Shown here: in pieces, positions 56,247 through 64,000 of the stretch | Layout of the letters: each line of letters opens with the position of its first letter | How positions within the stretch are numbered: the first letter of the stretch is position 1 | Source: Bacteroidota bacterium | Lineage (GTDB): Bacteria; Bacteroidota; Ignavibacteria; Ignavibacteriales; Ignavibacteriaceae | Direction: 5' to 3' | NCBI GenBank assembly: GCA_021813585.1 | Contig: JAKAJV010000121.1 | Span: forward strand, 100,711 to 164,710 | Length of the DNA stretch: 64,000 nucleotides | The notes under the pieces: model-generated | Seen by the model: only the letters and a program-made list of their open reading frames with translations | Told to the model about the DNA's origin: nothing | Database searches by the model: none | Position numbers and translations under genes: made by a program

Positions 56247-57122
56247 ATGAAGAATTTATTTGTATATCTTTTTGCGGCCGCAATATCTCTCGGCTTAACT
56301 AAAGCATACGCTAAAATGCCCAGACCGGATCATATAGTTGTTGTTATATTGGAGAACCATGCGTTCGATCAGATAGTTGGTTCAAAGTATTCGCCTTACA
56401 TGAACTCGCTTATCAACGGGAAGAACTGTGCGTTGTTCGTAAATGCATACGCGGTTACTCATCCCAGCCAGCCTAATTACCTTGCCTTGTTTGCAGGCTC
56501 AACTTTAGGCATCAGCAACGATGACCTTCCCGGTACTTTCCCATTCACTCAGGAAAATTTAGGCGCCGAGCTGCTGCAGCATGGATATACCTTTGCAGGC
56601 TATTCAGAAGATATCCCATCGATAGGCTTTAACGGGAAATATACAAAGGTATACGCACGCAAGCATAACCCTTGGGTTAACTGGCAGAACTCTAAACAGA
56701 ACGGGATACCTGCAAGATTAAATCTTCCCTTCAGCAGCTTTCCCGAAAACTTCAGCAAGCTTCCTACAGTGGCCTTTGTAGTGCCGAACATAGATAACGA
56801 TATGCACGACGGTATGGAGCCAGAGCGAACTAAAAGAGGAGACAACTGGATTAAAATCCATTTGGGGAATTATATAAAGTGGGCAGAGAAGCATAACAGC
56901 ATGCTTATAGTTACGTTCGATGAAGATAACGTACTTGAAGGGAACCACATTCCCACATTCTTTTACGGCCCAATGGTAAAGGGCGGGCGGTATACACAGA
57001 AGATAAACCATTACAACGTGCTGCGCACCATCGAAGAAATTTATAAGTTGCCGTACGCCGGTATTAGCGCCGATTCATCTGCCATAACAGGGTGCTGGCT
57101 AAGCCTGAAGAAAAAGAAATAA
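56247..57122 (+). CDS. Exported phosphoesterase (acid phosphatase/phospholipase C-like)
   Basis: The 291 residues have a signal peptide (YLFAAAISLGLTKAYA) followed by the PF04185-type phosphoesterase sequence, with DHIVVVILENHAFDQIVG, AVTHPSQPNYLALFAG (nucleophile region) and FVVPNIDNDMHDG. The C-terminal part has VTFDEDN and HIPTFFYGPMVKGG, consistent with metal binding. It probably hydrolyses phosphate esters outside the cytoplasm. It follows the aminopropyltransferase-like gene after 43 nt. Confidence 0.87.
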   Translation: MKNLFVYLFAAAISLGLTKAYAKMPRPDHIVVVILENHAFDQIVGSKYSPYMNSLINGKNCALFVNAYAVTHPSQPNYLALFAGSTLGISNDDLPGTFPFTQENLGAELLQHGYTFAGYSEDIPSIGFNGKYTKVYARKHNPWVNWQNSKQNGIPARLNLPFSSFPENFSKLPTVAFVVPNIDNDMHDGMEPERTKRGDNWIKIHLGNYIKWAEKHNSMLIVTFDEDNVLEGNHIPTFFYGPMVKGGRYTQKINHYNVLRTIEEIYKLPYAGISADSSAITGCWLSLKKKK

Positions 57123-57148
57123 AAGAATTGCTCTTCAATTAGAATTAA

Positions 57149-57297
57149 TCACTCATGTTACGCAGGAATACATTTTGATGTCCGCATTGTCATTCCCACG
57201 AAAGTGGGAATCCATTTTTTATCATATTTTCGCATCTTGGATACCCGCTTTCGCGGGTATGACACTCAAGCTTTATAATTTTGGGTAACATGAGTTA
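57149..57297 (+). repeat. 149-bp palindromic element, family 1, copy 3
   Basis: Same orientation as the copy at 8210-8358, with three base differences (including c for a at the left end and g for c in the right terminal repeat). It lies after the phosphoesterase gene. The remainder of the 57123-57508 gap is AT-rich promoter-like DNA without a gene. Confidence 0.9.
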
Positions 57298-57508
57298 TTC
57301 AGGCTTTATCATCTAAAATTATACCATTCCGTAACTTGAATTTAAAACAGTTATTTAATTTATTGCAGCCAATTCGTGTCTCATTAAAAGTCAGGAAAAT
57401 TTTTCTTAACTCACTATGAGATAACCTGAAAGCAAATTAAATTTATTAATAAGCTTAAAAATTTATATTTTAACGGGCGTAAACTTTTTAGAATTCTTGA
57501 GGAAGTAA

Positions 57509-58684
57509 ATGAAATACTTTTTGATCTTGTTCATGCTTGCTGCATTTCCAATTTTTTCACAACAAAATACGAATATGGAAAAAGTTCAAAACATAATTAA
57601 TCAGGTTAATCAAAAATATGCGCCGGATAAAAGAACGGCCGTATTTAATGTGTCGGTTAAATCCGACGGCGAAAAAAATATTCTAAGCGGCGAAACAAAT
57701 ATAAAAGAAGCCAAAGAAGACTTGCTGAATTTATTAAATAAAGAAGGCGAGAAGATTGTGGACGAAATAAATCTGCTGCCGGATAGTCAATTAGGAAATG
57801 ATATCTACGGAATTATAGATATTTCCGTAGCGACCTTAAGGACGGAGCCGAAGGAGGCGGCCGAACTATCTACGCAGGCATTGCTCGGCTGTACTATAAA
57901 GTTATTAAAAAAATCCAGGGGCTGGTTCCTGGTCCAGACGCCCGATAATTACGTAGCCTGGCTTGAATCGGGAAGCTTTGAACCGGTGAACGAAGCTCGG
58001 CTAAAGGACTGGCACTCAACCAAAAGAATAATTTTTACTAAGGAAAACGGATTCTCTTATTCTGAAAGAAACGGGGATTCGGTTCCGGTTTCAGATCTGG
58101 TTGCCGGTGATATTTTAAAAGAACTCGGCAGAGCGGGAGATTTTGTACAGGTGGAGTATCCGGATAAAAGGTCGGGTTATGTAAAAATTAATGACTGCGA
58201 GGATTTTGAAATGTGGCTGAACTCCAGGGATTTAACGGCCGATAATATTATTAATACCGCAAAGAGATTTATGGGCACCCCGTATTTGTGGGGCGGCACT
58301 TCTGCCAAGACGATGGACTGCAGCGGTTTTACCAGAACCGTATTCTTTCTTAACGGTGTATATCTTCCCCGGGATGCATCCCAGCAGGTGTTTGTTGGAG
58401 TACCTGTGGATACGCATGACGGCTTTAATAATTTAAAGCCTGGCGATCTTTTATTCTTTGGAAAGAAAGCTACCGCCAACTCGAAAGAAAAAATAACGCA
58501 TGTCGGTATTTATATCGGCAACTATGAATTCATTCATGAAGCAGGACAGGTACATATTAGCAGCTTCGATAAGTCAAAGAAAAATTTTAGCAAATATAGG
58601 CTTAACCAGTTTGTGCGTGCAAAGAGGATAATTACTTCTGTAGGGAAAAACGGCGTACTGCCACTGAAAGATGTGAATTATTAA
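57509..58684 (+). CDS. NlpC/P60 peptidase with SH3 domains
   Basis: The 391 residues have a signal peptide (LILFMLAAFPIFSQ), an N-terminal helical segment, two SH3-type regions (about 105-160 and 180-230) and a C-terminal NlpC/P60 domain. That domain has the catalytic Cys in DCSGF (C271), His in ITHVGIY (H331) and His in FIHEAG (H343). This family cleaves the D-Glu-diamino-acid bond in peptidoglycan peptides. The next gene is the L-Ala-D/L-Glu epimerase, so the pair likely takes released murein peptides apart. GAGG precedes the ATG. Confidence 0.93.
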   Translation: MKYFLILFMLAAFPIFSQQNTNMEKVQNIINQVNQKYAPDKRTAVFNVSVKSDGEKNILSGETNIKEAKEDLLNLLNKEGEKIVDEINLLPDSQLGNDIYGIIDISVATLRTEPKEAAELSTQALLGCTIKLLKKSRGWFLVQTPDNYVAWLESGSFEPVNEARLKDWHSTKRIIFTKENGFSYSERNGDSVPVSDLVAGDILKELGRAGDFVQVEYPDKRSGYVKINDCEDFEMWLNSRDLTADNIINTAKRFMGTPYLWGGTSAKTMDCSGFTRTVFFLNGVYLPRDASQQVFVGVPVDTHDGFNNLKPGDLLFFGKKATANSKEKITHVGIYIGNYEFIHEAGQVHISSFDKSKKNFSKYRLNQFVRAKRIITSVGKNGVLPLKDVNY

Positions 58685-58719
58685 TAAAGTCTCTAAATAA
58701 TAAATAAAACGGGAAAGAA

Positions 58720-59748
58720 ATGTCTGGTAAATTACAATTTAAATTTAAGCCGTATACGCTGGAGCTTAAACACGTCTTTACTGTAGCTGCAAATTCCAGG
58801 TCAACAACTCCTATTGTGCTGACGGAAATTGAATACGAAGGTATAACCGGCTACGGAGAGGCTTCAATGCCTCCGTATTTGGGAGAGTCCCACGAAACGG
58901 TCTTGAGCTTTCTATCCAAGGTTGACCTTTCAAAATTCGACAATCCGTTCGAGCTAGATACAATATTAAGCGAAATTGATTCAATAGCGCCCGGCAATGC
59001 GGCGGCAAAAGCCTCTATCGATATCGCATTGCACGATCTGCTGGGTAAACTCATGAATCAGCCATGGTATAACATATGGGGAATAAACAGGAACAATACT
59101 CCATATACAACTTTTACTATTGGGATTGATACGCCGGAAGTTGTTCGCCAAAAAGTAAAGGAGGCAGGTGAATTTAAAATTCTTAAAGTTAAGCTCGGCC
59201 GAGAGACCGATAAGGAGATGATCGAGACTATCCGTTCCGTTTCCGATACTCCTTTAAGTGTGGATGTAAATCAGGGTTGGAAGGATAAGCATGCGGCGCT
59301 AGATATGATCCACTGGCTTAACGAAAGGAATGTACTTTTTGTAGAGCAGCCCATGCCTAAAACACAGGTAGACGACCTTGCATGGTTAACTGAGCATAGC
59401 CCACTTCCGACTATCGGTGATGAATCGGTACAGAGACTGGGTGACGTTTTAAAAGCTAAAGGTGTTTTTACCGGGATAAATATAAAGCTGATGAAATGCA
59501 CCGGGATGAGGGAAGCCTATAAAATGATAATCCTCGCCCGTTCGCTCGGCTTAAAAGTTATGCTTGGGTGTATGACCGAGACTTCATGTGCAATATCTGC
59601 GGCTGCAAATCTTTCGCCGCTTGTTGACTGGGCTGACCTTGACGGCGCTCTATTGATTAGCAACGACGTATTTGAAGGTACAAAAATAGTTGACGGCAAA
59701 GTTGTACTAAGCGCATTGCCGGGTATCGGCGTAAAAAAAATAGCATGA
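58720..59748 (+). CDS. L-Ala-D/L-Glu (dipeptide) epimerase
   Basis: The 342 residues belong to the enolase superfamily, muconate-lactonising/dipeptide-epimerase subgroup. The N-terminal cap has TVAANSRSTTPIVL and YGEASMPPYLGES. The barrel has the KxK base motif (K156, K158), metal ligands in SVDVNQGW, LFVEQP and IGDES, and the opposing lysine in IKLMKCTG. These enzymes epimerise L-Ala-D-Glu to L-Ala-L-Glu for murein peptide catabolism, which fits the upstream NlpC/P60 gene 35 nt away. Related specificities for other dipeptides cannot be excluded. Confidence 0.93.
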   Translation: MSGKLQFKFKPYTLELKHVFTVAANSRSTTPIVLTEIEYEGITGYGEASMPPYLGESHETVLSFLSKVDLSKFDNPFELDTILSEIDSIAPGNAAAKASIDIALHDLLGKLMNQPWYNIWGINRNNTPYTTFTIGIDTPEVVRQKVKEAGEFKILKVKLGRETDKEMIETIRSVSDTPLSVDVNQGWKDKHAALDMIHWLNERNVLFVEQPMPKTQVDDLAWLTEHSPLPTIGDESVQRLGDVLKAKGVFTGINIKLMKCTGMREAYKMIILARSLGLKVMLGCMTETSCAISAAANLSPLVDWADLDGALLISNDVFEGTKIVDGKVVLSALPGIGVKKIA

Positions 59749-59759
59749 CAGTGGTTCTG

Positions 59760-59779
59760 AATTTTTGCGTAAGGTGACT
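59760..59779. repeat. 20-bp relic of the family 2 palindromic element
   Basis: aatttttgcgtaaggtgact is identical to 19404-19423, the right end of the 135-bp element. It begins 11 nt after the epimerase stop and ends 3 nt before a family 1 copy. Only this end is present. Confidence 0.65.
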
Positions 59780-59782
59780 TAT

Positions 59783-59931
59783 TAACTCATGTTACGCAAA
59801 ATTATAAAGCTTGGGTGTCATACCCGCGAAAGCGGGTATCCAAGATGCGAAAATATGATAAAAAATGGATTCCCACTTTCGTGGGAATGACAATGCGGAC
59901 ATCAAAATGTATTCATGCGTAACATGAGTTA
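59783..59931 (-). repeat. 149-bp palindromic element, family 1, copy 4
   Basis: Inverted relative to copies 1 and 3, with two base changes and the terminal repeats intact. With copy 3 it brackets the NlpC/P60-epimerase pair in opposite orientation. The rest of the 59749-60055 gap contains TAAATTTG (60015-60022), a match to the Bacteroidota -7 box but without a good upstream TTTG. Confidence 0.9.
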
Positions 59932-60055
59932 TTAAATTTTTTGCGCTTTTCTTTTACATTTTGCAGCAATATGATTTGGGCTACACGGATAGTTTATTAT
60001 TAATAAAAAATTATTAAATTTGCTAAAACTATTTGAGAAGTAGGGAGTTTTAACT

Positions 60056-60715
60056 ATGGCGAAGAATTTTGTTTCGAATAAGGATGTAACAGTTAGAATG
60101 TTCAAAAGCGACTTTATGGAGGCCTTTTCTAGGGTGCATCCGTCTGTACCTTTGATCGTCTTTATACCGGTTATCTCGTTCTTCTTGTACAGATCGATAG
60201 CTACACTGGAAATTGCAGCTAAGAATATAATTCTTTTTATTCTATTAGGAATCTTTGTCTGGACGTTCACGGAATATTTTTTACACCGGTTTGTATTTCA
60301 TTTTAAGGCTAACAGCCGGTTCGGTAAGAGAATACATTTTATTTTTCATGGAGTACATCACGATTATCCCAACGACTCAATGCGTTTGGTAATGCCTCCT
60401 TCGGTAAGTGTTCCGTTAGCGGTATTATTTTATTTCTTCTTTAATGCTATAATCGGAAATACTTTTGTAGCACCTTTTTTTGTCGGCTTTTTAACAGGCT
60501 ATCTTTTTTACGACATGACACACTACGCGGTACATCATTTCAATATCCACAACAGAATTTGGCTTGCCTTAAAGAAGCATCACATGAGGCACCACTTCCA
60601 GGACGCCGATAAAGGCTTCGGCGTAAGTTCGCCTTTGTGGGATAACATTGTCGGCACAAATTTCCCGCAATCAAAAAACGAAAATAGCTTTGAATCCGGT
60701 CAGGTTAGTCAATAA
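60056..60715 (+). CDS. Fatty acid hydroxylase / sterol desaturase family protein
   Basis: The 219 residues have about four helices and the eight-histidine di-iron pattern, with FLHRFVFH, RIHFIFHGVHHDYPND, HYAVHHFNIH and KKHHMRHHFQD. This is closest to fatty acid 2-hydroxylases (Scs7/FA2H core without cytochrome b5), which hydroxylate sphingolipid or ceramide acyl chains. Bacteroidota make sphingolipids, which supports that guess. Oxygen is needed for catalysis. It is single-gene, with no sphingolipid genes in view. Confidence 0.88.
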   Translation: MAKNFVSNKDVTVRMFKSDFMEAFSRVHPSVPLIVFIPVISFFLYRSIATLEIAAKNIILFILLGIFVWTFTEYFLHRFVFHFKANSRFGKRIHFIFHGVHHDYPNDSMRLVMPPSVSVPLAVLFYFFFNAIIGNTFVAPFFVGFLTGYLFYDMTHYAVHHFNIHNRIWLALKKHHMRHHFQDADKGFGVSSPLWDNIVGTNFPQSKNENSFESGQVSQ

Positions 60716-60748
60716 TGTTCTTCATTTAATAATAACCAGTGAGGCTAA

Positions 60749-61156
60749 ATGCTTTTTGCGCCTTTTATCTTAGCTACTGTTGAAAATGATAAAAAGAAAG
60801 TTCTTATTATTGAGGACAATATTGAGACTCAATTAATTTTCAAAGTGTATTTGCGCGATAAGTACAATGTTGAAGTAGTAGATAACGGAGAAAAGGGTAT
60901 TGAGTTTTTAAGCTCAAAGCCTTACGATATATTGCTGCTGGATATAAACCTGCCCGGCAAATTAAACGGTGAAGACGTTTTGAAGGAAACAAGGAATGCG
61001 CTGAATTTAAAAAATTTCCCTATTATTGTTATTACTGCTTACGCTTTGAAGGGAGACAAAGAAAGGTTTTTAAACCTTGGTGCGAATAATTATTTGTCAA
61101 AGCCGGTTGAAAAGTTGGTCTTGCTCGAAGAAATTCAAAAGTGTTTACCAGTTTAA
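60749..61156 (+). CDS. Single-domain response regulator
   Basis: The 135 residues form a receiver only, with VLIIEDN, phosphoacceptor D65 in LLLDINLPG, T in VITAY and K in LSKPVEK. There is no output domain, so it is a CheY- or Spo0F-like relay or competitor. Its kinase is not adjacent. GAGG lies 5 nt before the ATG. It is 33 nt after the hydroxylase gene and may share its transcript. Confidence 0.92.
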   Translation: MLFAPFILATVENDKKKVLIIEDNIETQLIFKVYLRDKYNVEVVDNGEKGIEFLSSKPYDILLLDINLPGKLNGEDVLKETRNALNLKNFPIIVITAYALKGDKERFLNLGANNYLSKPVEKLVLLEEIQKCLPV

Positions 61157-61305
61157 CGGCCGCAAAATACAATTCCGCACTTTCCTTTCCCGAATAATTT
61201 TTTGTCCAATTGAATTTCTATAGCTGTCATGGCATATCGTTTGTACTTGCTATCGTAATTAATTTCCCGGCAACAAAAATACACGCACTATCTTCGGAAT
61301 AAAGT

Positions 61306-62979
61306 ATGAAAAAATATCTTACCCAAGTAAAGAAAGTTTTTATTGTATTGCTGGTACCGTTTATCTTCTGCAACTGCTCTTCCACCACGGCCAGGCACGC
61401 CATTTATATTCGTGCCAGCCAGGTAGGCTACCTGCCGAATGATCTGAAGACGGCAATTGTGTTTTCCGAATATCCGCTGCCGGATAAAAACTTTTATATA
61501 AAAAATGGAAATGATAGCCGCACTGTTTTTGAAGGGGTTATTTCCGATACGATAAAAAGCTACGATAAGTTTAAGTATTGTTATACATTGGATTTTTCAG
61601 GTGTTACAACTCCGGGTAATTACAGAATTGATATCCAAGGGAATCTTTCATATCCTTTTAAGATAGGTAATGATATTTTTAATAATGTCGTCGATTCCTT
61701 AATGCTGTTCTTCAAGGAACAAAGATGCGGGCCGACAAATCCAATACTTCACGCTCCATGCCATTTGTCGGATGTTGTCCGGCTGATAGGCGATAACAAC
61801 CATAAGGGACCGGTTGATGTTACCGGCGGCTGGCACGATGCCGGCGATTATATAAAGTTCCTTTCTACCACGGCGTACACTACTTACATGCTTATATTTT
61901 CGTATGAGTTCGACAAGACAAAATTCAGCTTTGACGACGATAAGGACGGTGTGCCTGATGTGCTGGAGGAGGCCAAGATCGGGTTGGACTGGATGCTTAG
62001 ATGCAATTACTCCAAGTATAAATTAATAACTCAGGTACAGGATTTAAAGGATCATGAAGTGGGCTGGAGAATGCCGGAGAACGATACACTTCGTTACGAC
62101 AGGCCGGGCTACGTCGGCATCGGCAAAAATCAAATTGGGCTTTACGCTGCCGTTATGGCTATGGCATCAAGAGTCTGGTCGGAGAGATTTCAGAAATATG
62201 ATTTTGCAAAGCAGTGCCTGGATGCAGCGGAGAATCTCTATTCAATTAGAGACAAGGTACCAAATATCGACAGCAGCGGTTCCGGGTTTTATATAGACAA
62301 TACTTACCTGGGCAAGCTGGCTCTTGGTGCAGTTGAATTGTACCTTGCTACAAAAGAAAACCACTACCTTGAAGATGCCGAAAGATATGCAGACAGCGCA
62401 GGGTCCGATTATTGGTGGAGCTGGGGCAACATAAACTCGCTCGCAGATTTCCGCCTGGCACAGATTGAGCCGAGGTTTGCTGATTATATTCTAAGTAATC
62501 TTATAAGCTTTAACGATGAAAAGGACAAGACTACTTTTAATCACGGTATACCGTACACATGGGGTACAACAAATTCATTGCTCGGAGCTGCGCTGCAGGA
62601 AATTCTGTATAACAGTTTAACCGGCAGTACGCGCTACGATTCGCTTGCTATAGACCAGAGGGATTATGTGCTTGGGCGAAATCCCTGGGGACTAAGTTTT
62701 ATTTATAACACCGGGTCAGAATTCCCGCATCATTTTCATTCCCAGGTTGCTTATTTCCACGGAGGTTATTTACCCGGCGCCTTATCGGCCGGACCGGCAC
62801 CTGAGAGTGTATTAAATAATTTCAAAATCAACAGGAAAAATTTTCAATATAATTTGTTTAATACCGATTCCGTAAAATATTATGACGACAGGCAGGATTA
62901 TATAACCAACGAACCTACCATCACCGGAAACGCAACCGCCTTATTCGTATTCGGTTTTTATAGTAATAGAGCCCGCTAG
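61306..62979 (+). CDS. Glycoside hydrolase family 9 lipoprotein
   Basis: The 557 residues have a lipoprotein-type signal (VLLVPFIFCNCSS), an N-terminal CelD-type Ig domain (about 30-125, IRASQVGYLPNDLKTAIVF) and a family 9 catalytic (alpha/alpha)6 barrel. The barrel has GGWHDAGDYIKF (D178, D181), HFHSQVAYFHGGYLPG and the proton-donor Glu in YITNEPTI (E536). GH9 enzymes are inverting endo-glucanases, and some act on chitobiose or other beta-glucans. The His-rich and Asp/Glu positions all appear intact. No cellulosome dockerin or CBM is present. It is single-gene. Confidence 0.93.
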   Translation: MKKYLTQVKKVFIVLLVPFIFCNCSSTTARHAIYIRASQVGYLPNDLKTAIVFSEYPLPDKNFYIKNGNDSRTVFEGVISDTIKSYDKFKYCYTLDFSGVTTPGNYRIDIQGNLSYPFKIGNDIFNNVVDSLMLFFKEQRCGPTNPILHAPCHLSDVVRLIGDNNHKGPVDVTGGWHDAGDYIKFLSTTAYTTYMLIFSYEFDKTKFSFDDDKDGVPDVLEEAKIGLDWMLRCNYSKYKLITQVQDLKDHEVGWRMPENDTLRYDRPGYVGIGKNQIGLYAAVMAMASRVWSERFQKYDFAKQCLDAAENLYSIRDKVPNIDSSGSGFYIDNTYLGKLALGAVELYLATKENHYLEDAERYADSAGSDYWWSWGNINSLADFRLAQIEPRFADYILSNLISFNDEKDKTTFNHGIPYTWGTTNSLLGAALQEILYNSLTGSTRYDSLAIDQRDYVLGRNPWGLSFIYNTGSEFPHHFHSQVAYFHGGYLPGALSAGPAPESVLNNFKINRKNFQYNLFNTDSVKYYDDRQDYITNEPTITGNATALFVFGFYSNRAR

Positions 62980-63223
62980 ATTTTATCCCTTGTTTCGGAA
63001 CAAGTGATTCAATTAAAGGGACAATAATTTTATAGAGAAAATAAATTTTAATTATTTTATATTTCAGTCAACCCTATCCGGCAATTACTGATCCGAAATT
63101 TATAATTTAACTCCGGAAATTTTTATTGACGTTGCTGACGTATGTATGGGTTAGTTGCTATGTAAAAAATCAGTTTAGTAACGAAGGCGTAAGATTCTAG
63201 TGTAATGTAACATGTAAAATGGT

Positions 63224-63310
63224 AGATGGAAGAGGGTAGATGGAAGATGTTGTCTTGTAAATAATTACAATTAATTCAAAAGTTCCGTCTTCCGTTTTCC
63301 ATCTTCCCTT
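63224..63310. repeat. Imperfect GGAAGATGG inverted repeat
   Basis: The left arm is purine-rich (agatggaagagggtagatgg, 63224-63243) and the right arm pyrimidine-rich (tcttccgttttccatcttcc, 63289-63308). They can fold as an imperfect stem around an AT-rich 45-nt loop. The larger gap 62980-63513 has otherwise only a 6-bp hairpin (cttgtt/aacaag, 62989-63004) just after the GH9 stop and no gene I can support. Confidence 0.5.
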
Positions 63311-63513
63311 TTCTATGGCATTAGTTATTTTTATCCGCTTAATAAATTGTAGCTCACTTAAAATCCTGTTGTGTTGCATTATAATACAAATAGAGAGTAT
63401 TGTCTCTCTTTAAATCAAAGATTATCAATAATTGATTGAAAATAAAGAATTAAGCCGGAATACTATCCGGCATAATATTTGGAAATTCAACCGAAAAATA
63501 ATGTGATAAGGCT

Positions 63514-64000
63514 ATGAAACAGAAAATACAATTAATACCTTCGGGTATATCCCTCGTAGATAGTGCATGGGGAGGTTTATATAGAGGCGGAACTTATTTG
63601 CTAATCGGGCCAAGAAAATCAGGCAGAACGCTGCTAGGCTTGCAGTACGCTATGGAATGCGCCAGCCAGAAGGAAGTCTGTCTTTATTTTACCAGCATGA
63701 GGCCGAAGGATTTAATGATTCAAGCTGCGTCTATCGATTTTGACCTGCAGCATTATATGAATCAAAACCTTATCATTGTTGTTAGGGTTGCACCCCCTAC
63801 TGACCTTTATGAAGTAGGGAACCCGGACGACTTCCTTGTTGAGTACTTAAATGATATTGTTACGGTTGTCGATCAATACCAGCCTAATAAAATAGTATTT
63901 GACGAACTTACTCCGTTCATCGGTTTCAGCAATATCAACTTGCTGCAGGATGTATTTGTACGTACAACCGAAACCATAGAGGATAATGGAAAGATCGGAA
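63514..64000 (+). CDS. KaiC/RAD55-like RecA-superfamily ATPase (3' end outside window)
   Basis: An open frame from ATG 63514 runs through the window end (162 codons seen). It reads IPSGISLVDSAWGGLYRGGT, then YLLIGPRKSGRTLLGLQYA, LYFTSMRPKDLM and KIVFDELTPF. This is the KaiC/GvpD/RAD55 core, with a substrate-typical PSGISLVD start, a Walker A position and a Walker B Asp. The P-loop reads GPRKSGRT (32-39), with Arg instead of the invariant Lys before Thr. Such proteins act in signalling or DNA-linked ATPase roles, and the partner is unknown. No terminal domains are visible yet. Confidence 0.85.
   Translation, partial: MKQKIQLIPSGISLVDSAWGGLYRGGTYLLIGPRKSGRTLLGLQYAMECASQKEVCLYFTSMRPKDLMIQAASIDFDLQHYMNQNLIIVVRVAPPTDLYEVGNPDDFLVEYLNDIVTVVDQYQPNKIVFDELTPFIGFSNINLLQDVFVRTTETIEDNGKIG

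Overview
The window reads as chromosome from a member of the Bacteroidota/Ignavibacteria lineage (Ignavibacteriales-like). The evidence is an 861-residue secreted amidase ending in a type IX secretion sorting domain of the NYPNPFNPST style, two good matches to the Bacteroidota promoter pattern (TTG/TTTG, about 20 bp, TAnnTTTG) upstream of rimP and rpmE, a type B L31, the 'alternate' GlmU-like nucleotidyltransferase, and many small exported or beta-barrel envelope proteins. Base composition is moderately AT-rich. No tRNA, rRNA or CRISPR array was seen.

Layout. 1-3.4 kb: a membrane histidine kinase (cut by the window edge) overlapping its NtrC-type sigma54 activator. 3.4-9.1 kb: mostly minus-strand genes (small exported OB-fold-like protein, beta-barrel protein plus small EF-hand-like protein, AlkD-type DNA repair protein, TrpB2, GNAT acetyltransferase) with a CHRD-domain relic and two kinds of palindromic repeat. 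9.4-12.5 kb: secreted amidase and a LapA-like protein. 12.6-28.9 kb: housekeeping genes rimP-nusA-infB-rbfA-truB-ribF, rpsO-pnp, RNase E/G, transaldolase, gcvT, comB-like, ftsK. 28.9-32.1 kb: a five-gene minus-strand block containing a NarL-type two-component pair, lying between ftsK and lolA. 32.2-40.5 kb: lolA, flippase-like protein, beta-barrel protein, uppP, cyclophilin, holA, rpmE, GlmU-like protein, rsmB. 40.6-44.7 kb: an accessory insert holding an integron-type gene cassette with a well-formed 60-bp attC and a fused restriction-methylation enzyme. 44.7-50.2 kb: rodZ-like gene, ligA, a GT9-like fragment, a STAS protein, a sodium/solute symporter and an unlisted small membrane protein. 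50.2-57.1 kb: a probably exported AmmeMemoRadiSam module (TAT-signal radical SAM enzyme overlapping a Memo-AMMECR1 fusion) followed by a membrane aminopropyltransferase-like protein and a phosphoesterase. 57.1-60 kb: NlpC/P60 peptidase and L-Ala-D/L-Glu epimerase, bracketed by inverted copies of a 149-bp repeat. 60-64 kb: fatty-acid-hydroxylase-family protein, single-domain response regulator, GH9 glycosidase and the start of a KaiC/RAD55-like ATPase with an altered Walker A.

How parts fit together. The housekeeping blocks form tight co-directional runs for translation initiation, ribosome maturation and RNA decay. Several genes concern the cell wall and envelope (amidase, NlpC/P60 plus epimerase, UppP, LolA, RodZ-like). 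The features most worth a second look are the attC cassette with its adjacent restriction-modification gene, the exported AmmeMemoRadiSam gene pair, and at least three families of non-coding palindromic elements, one of which has four near-identical 149-bp copies and so looks recently mobile.
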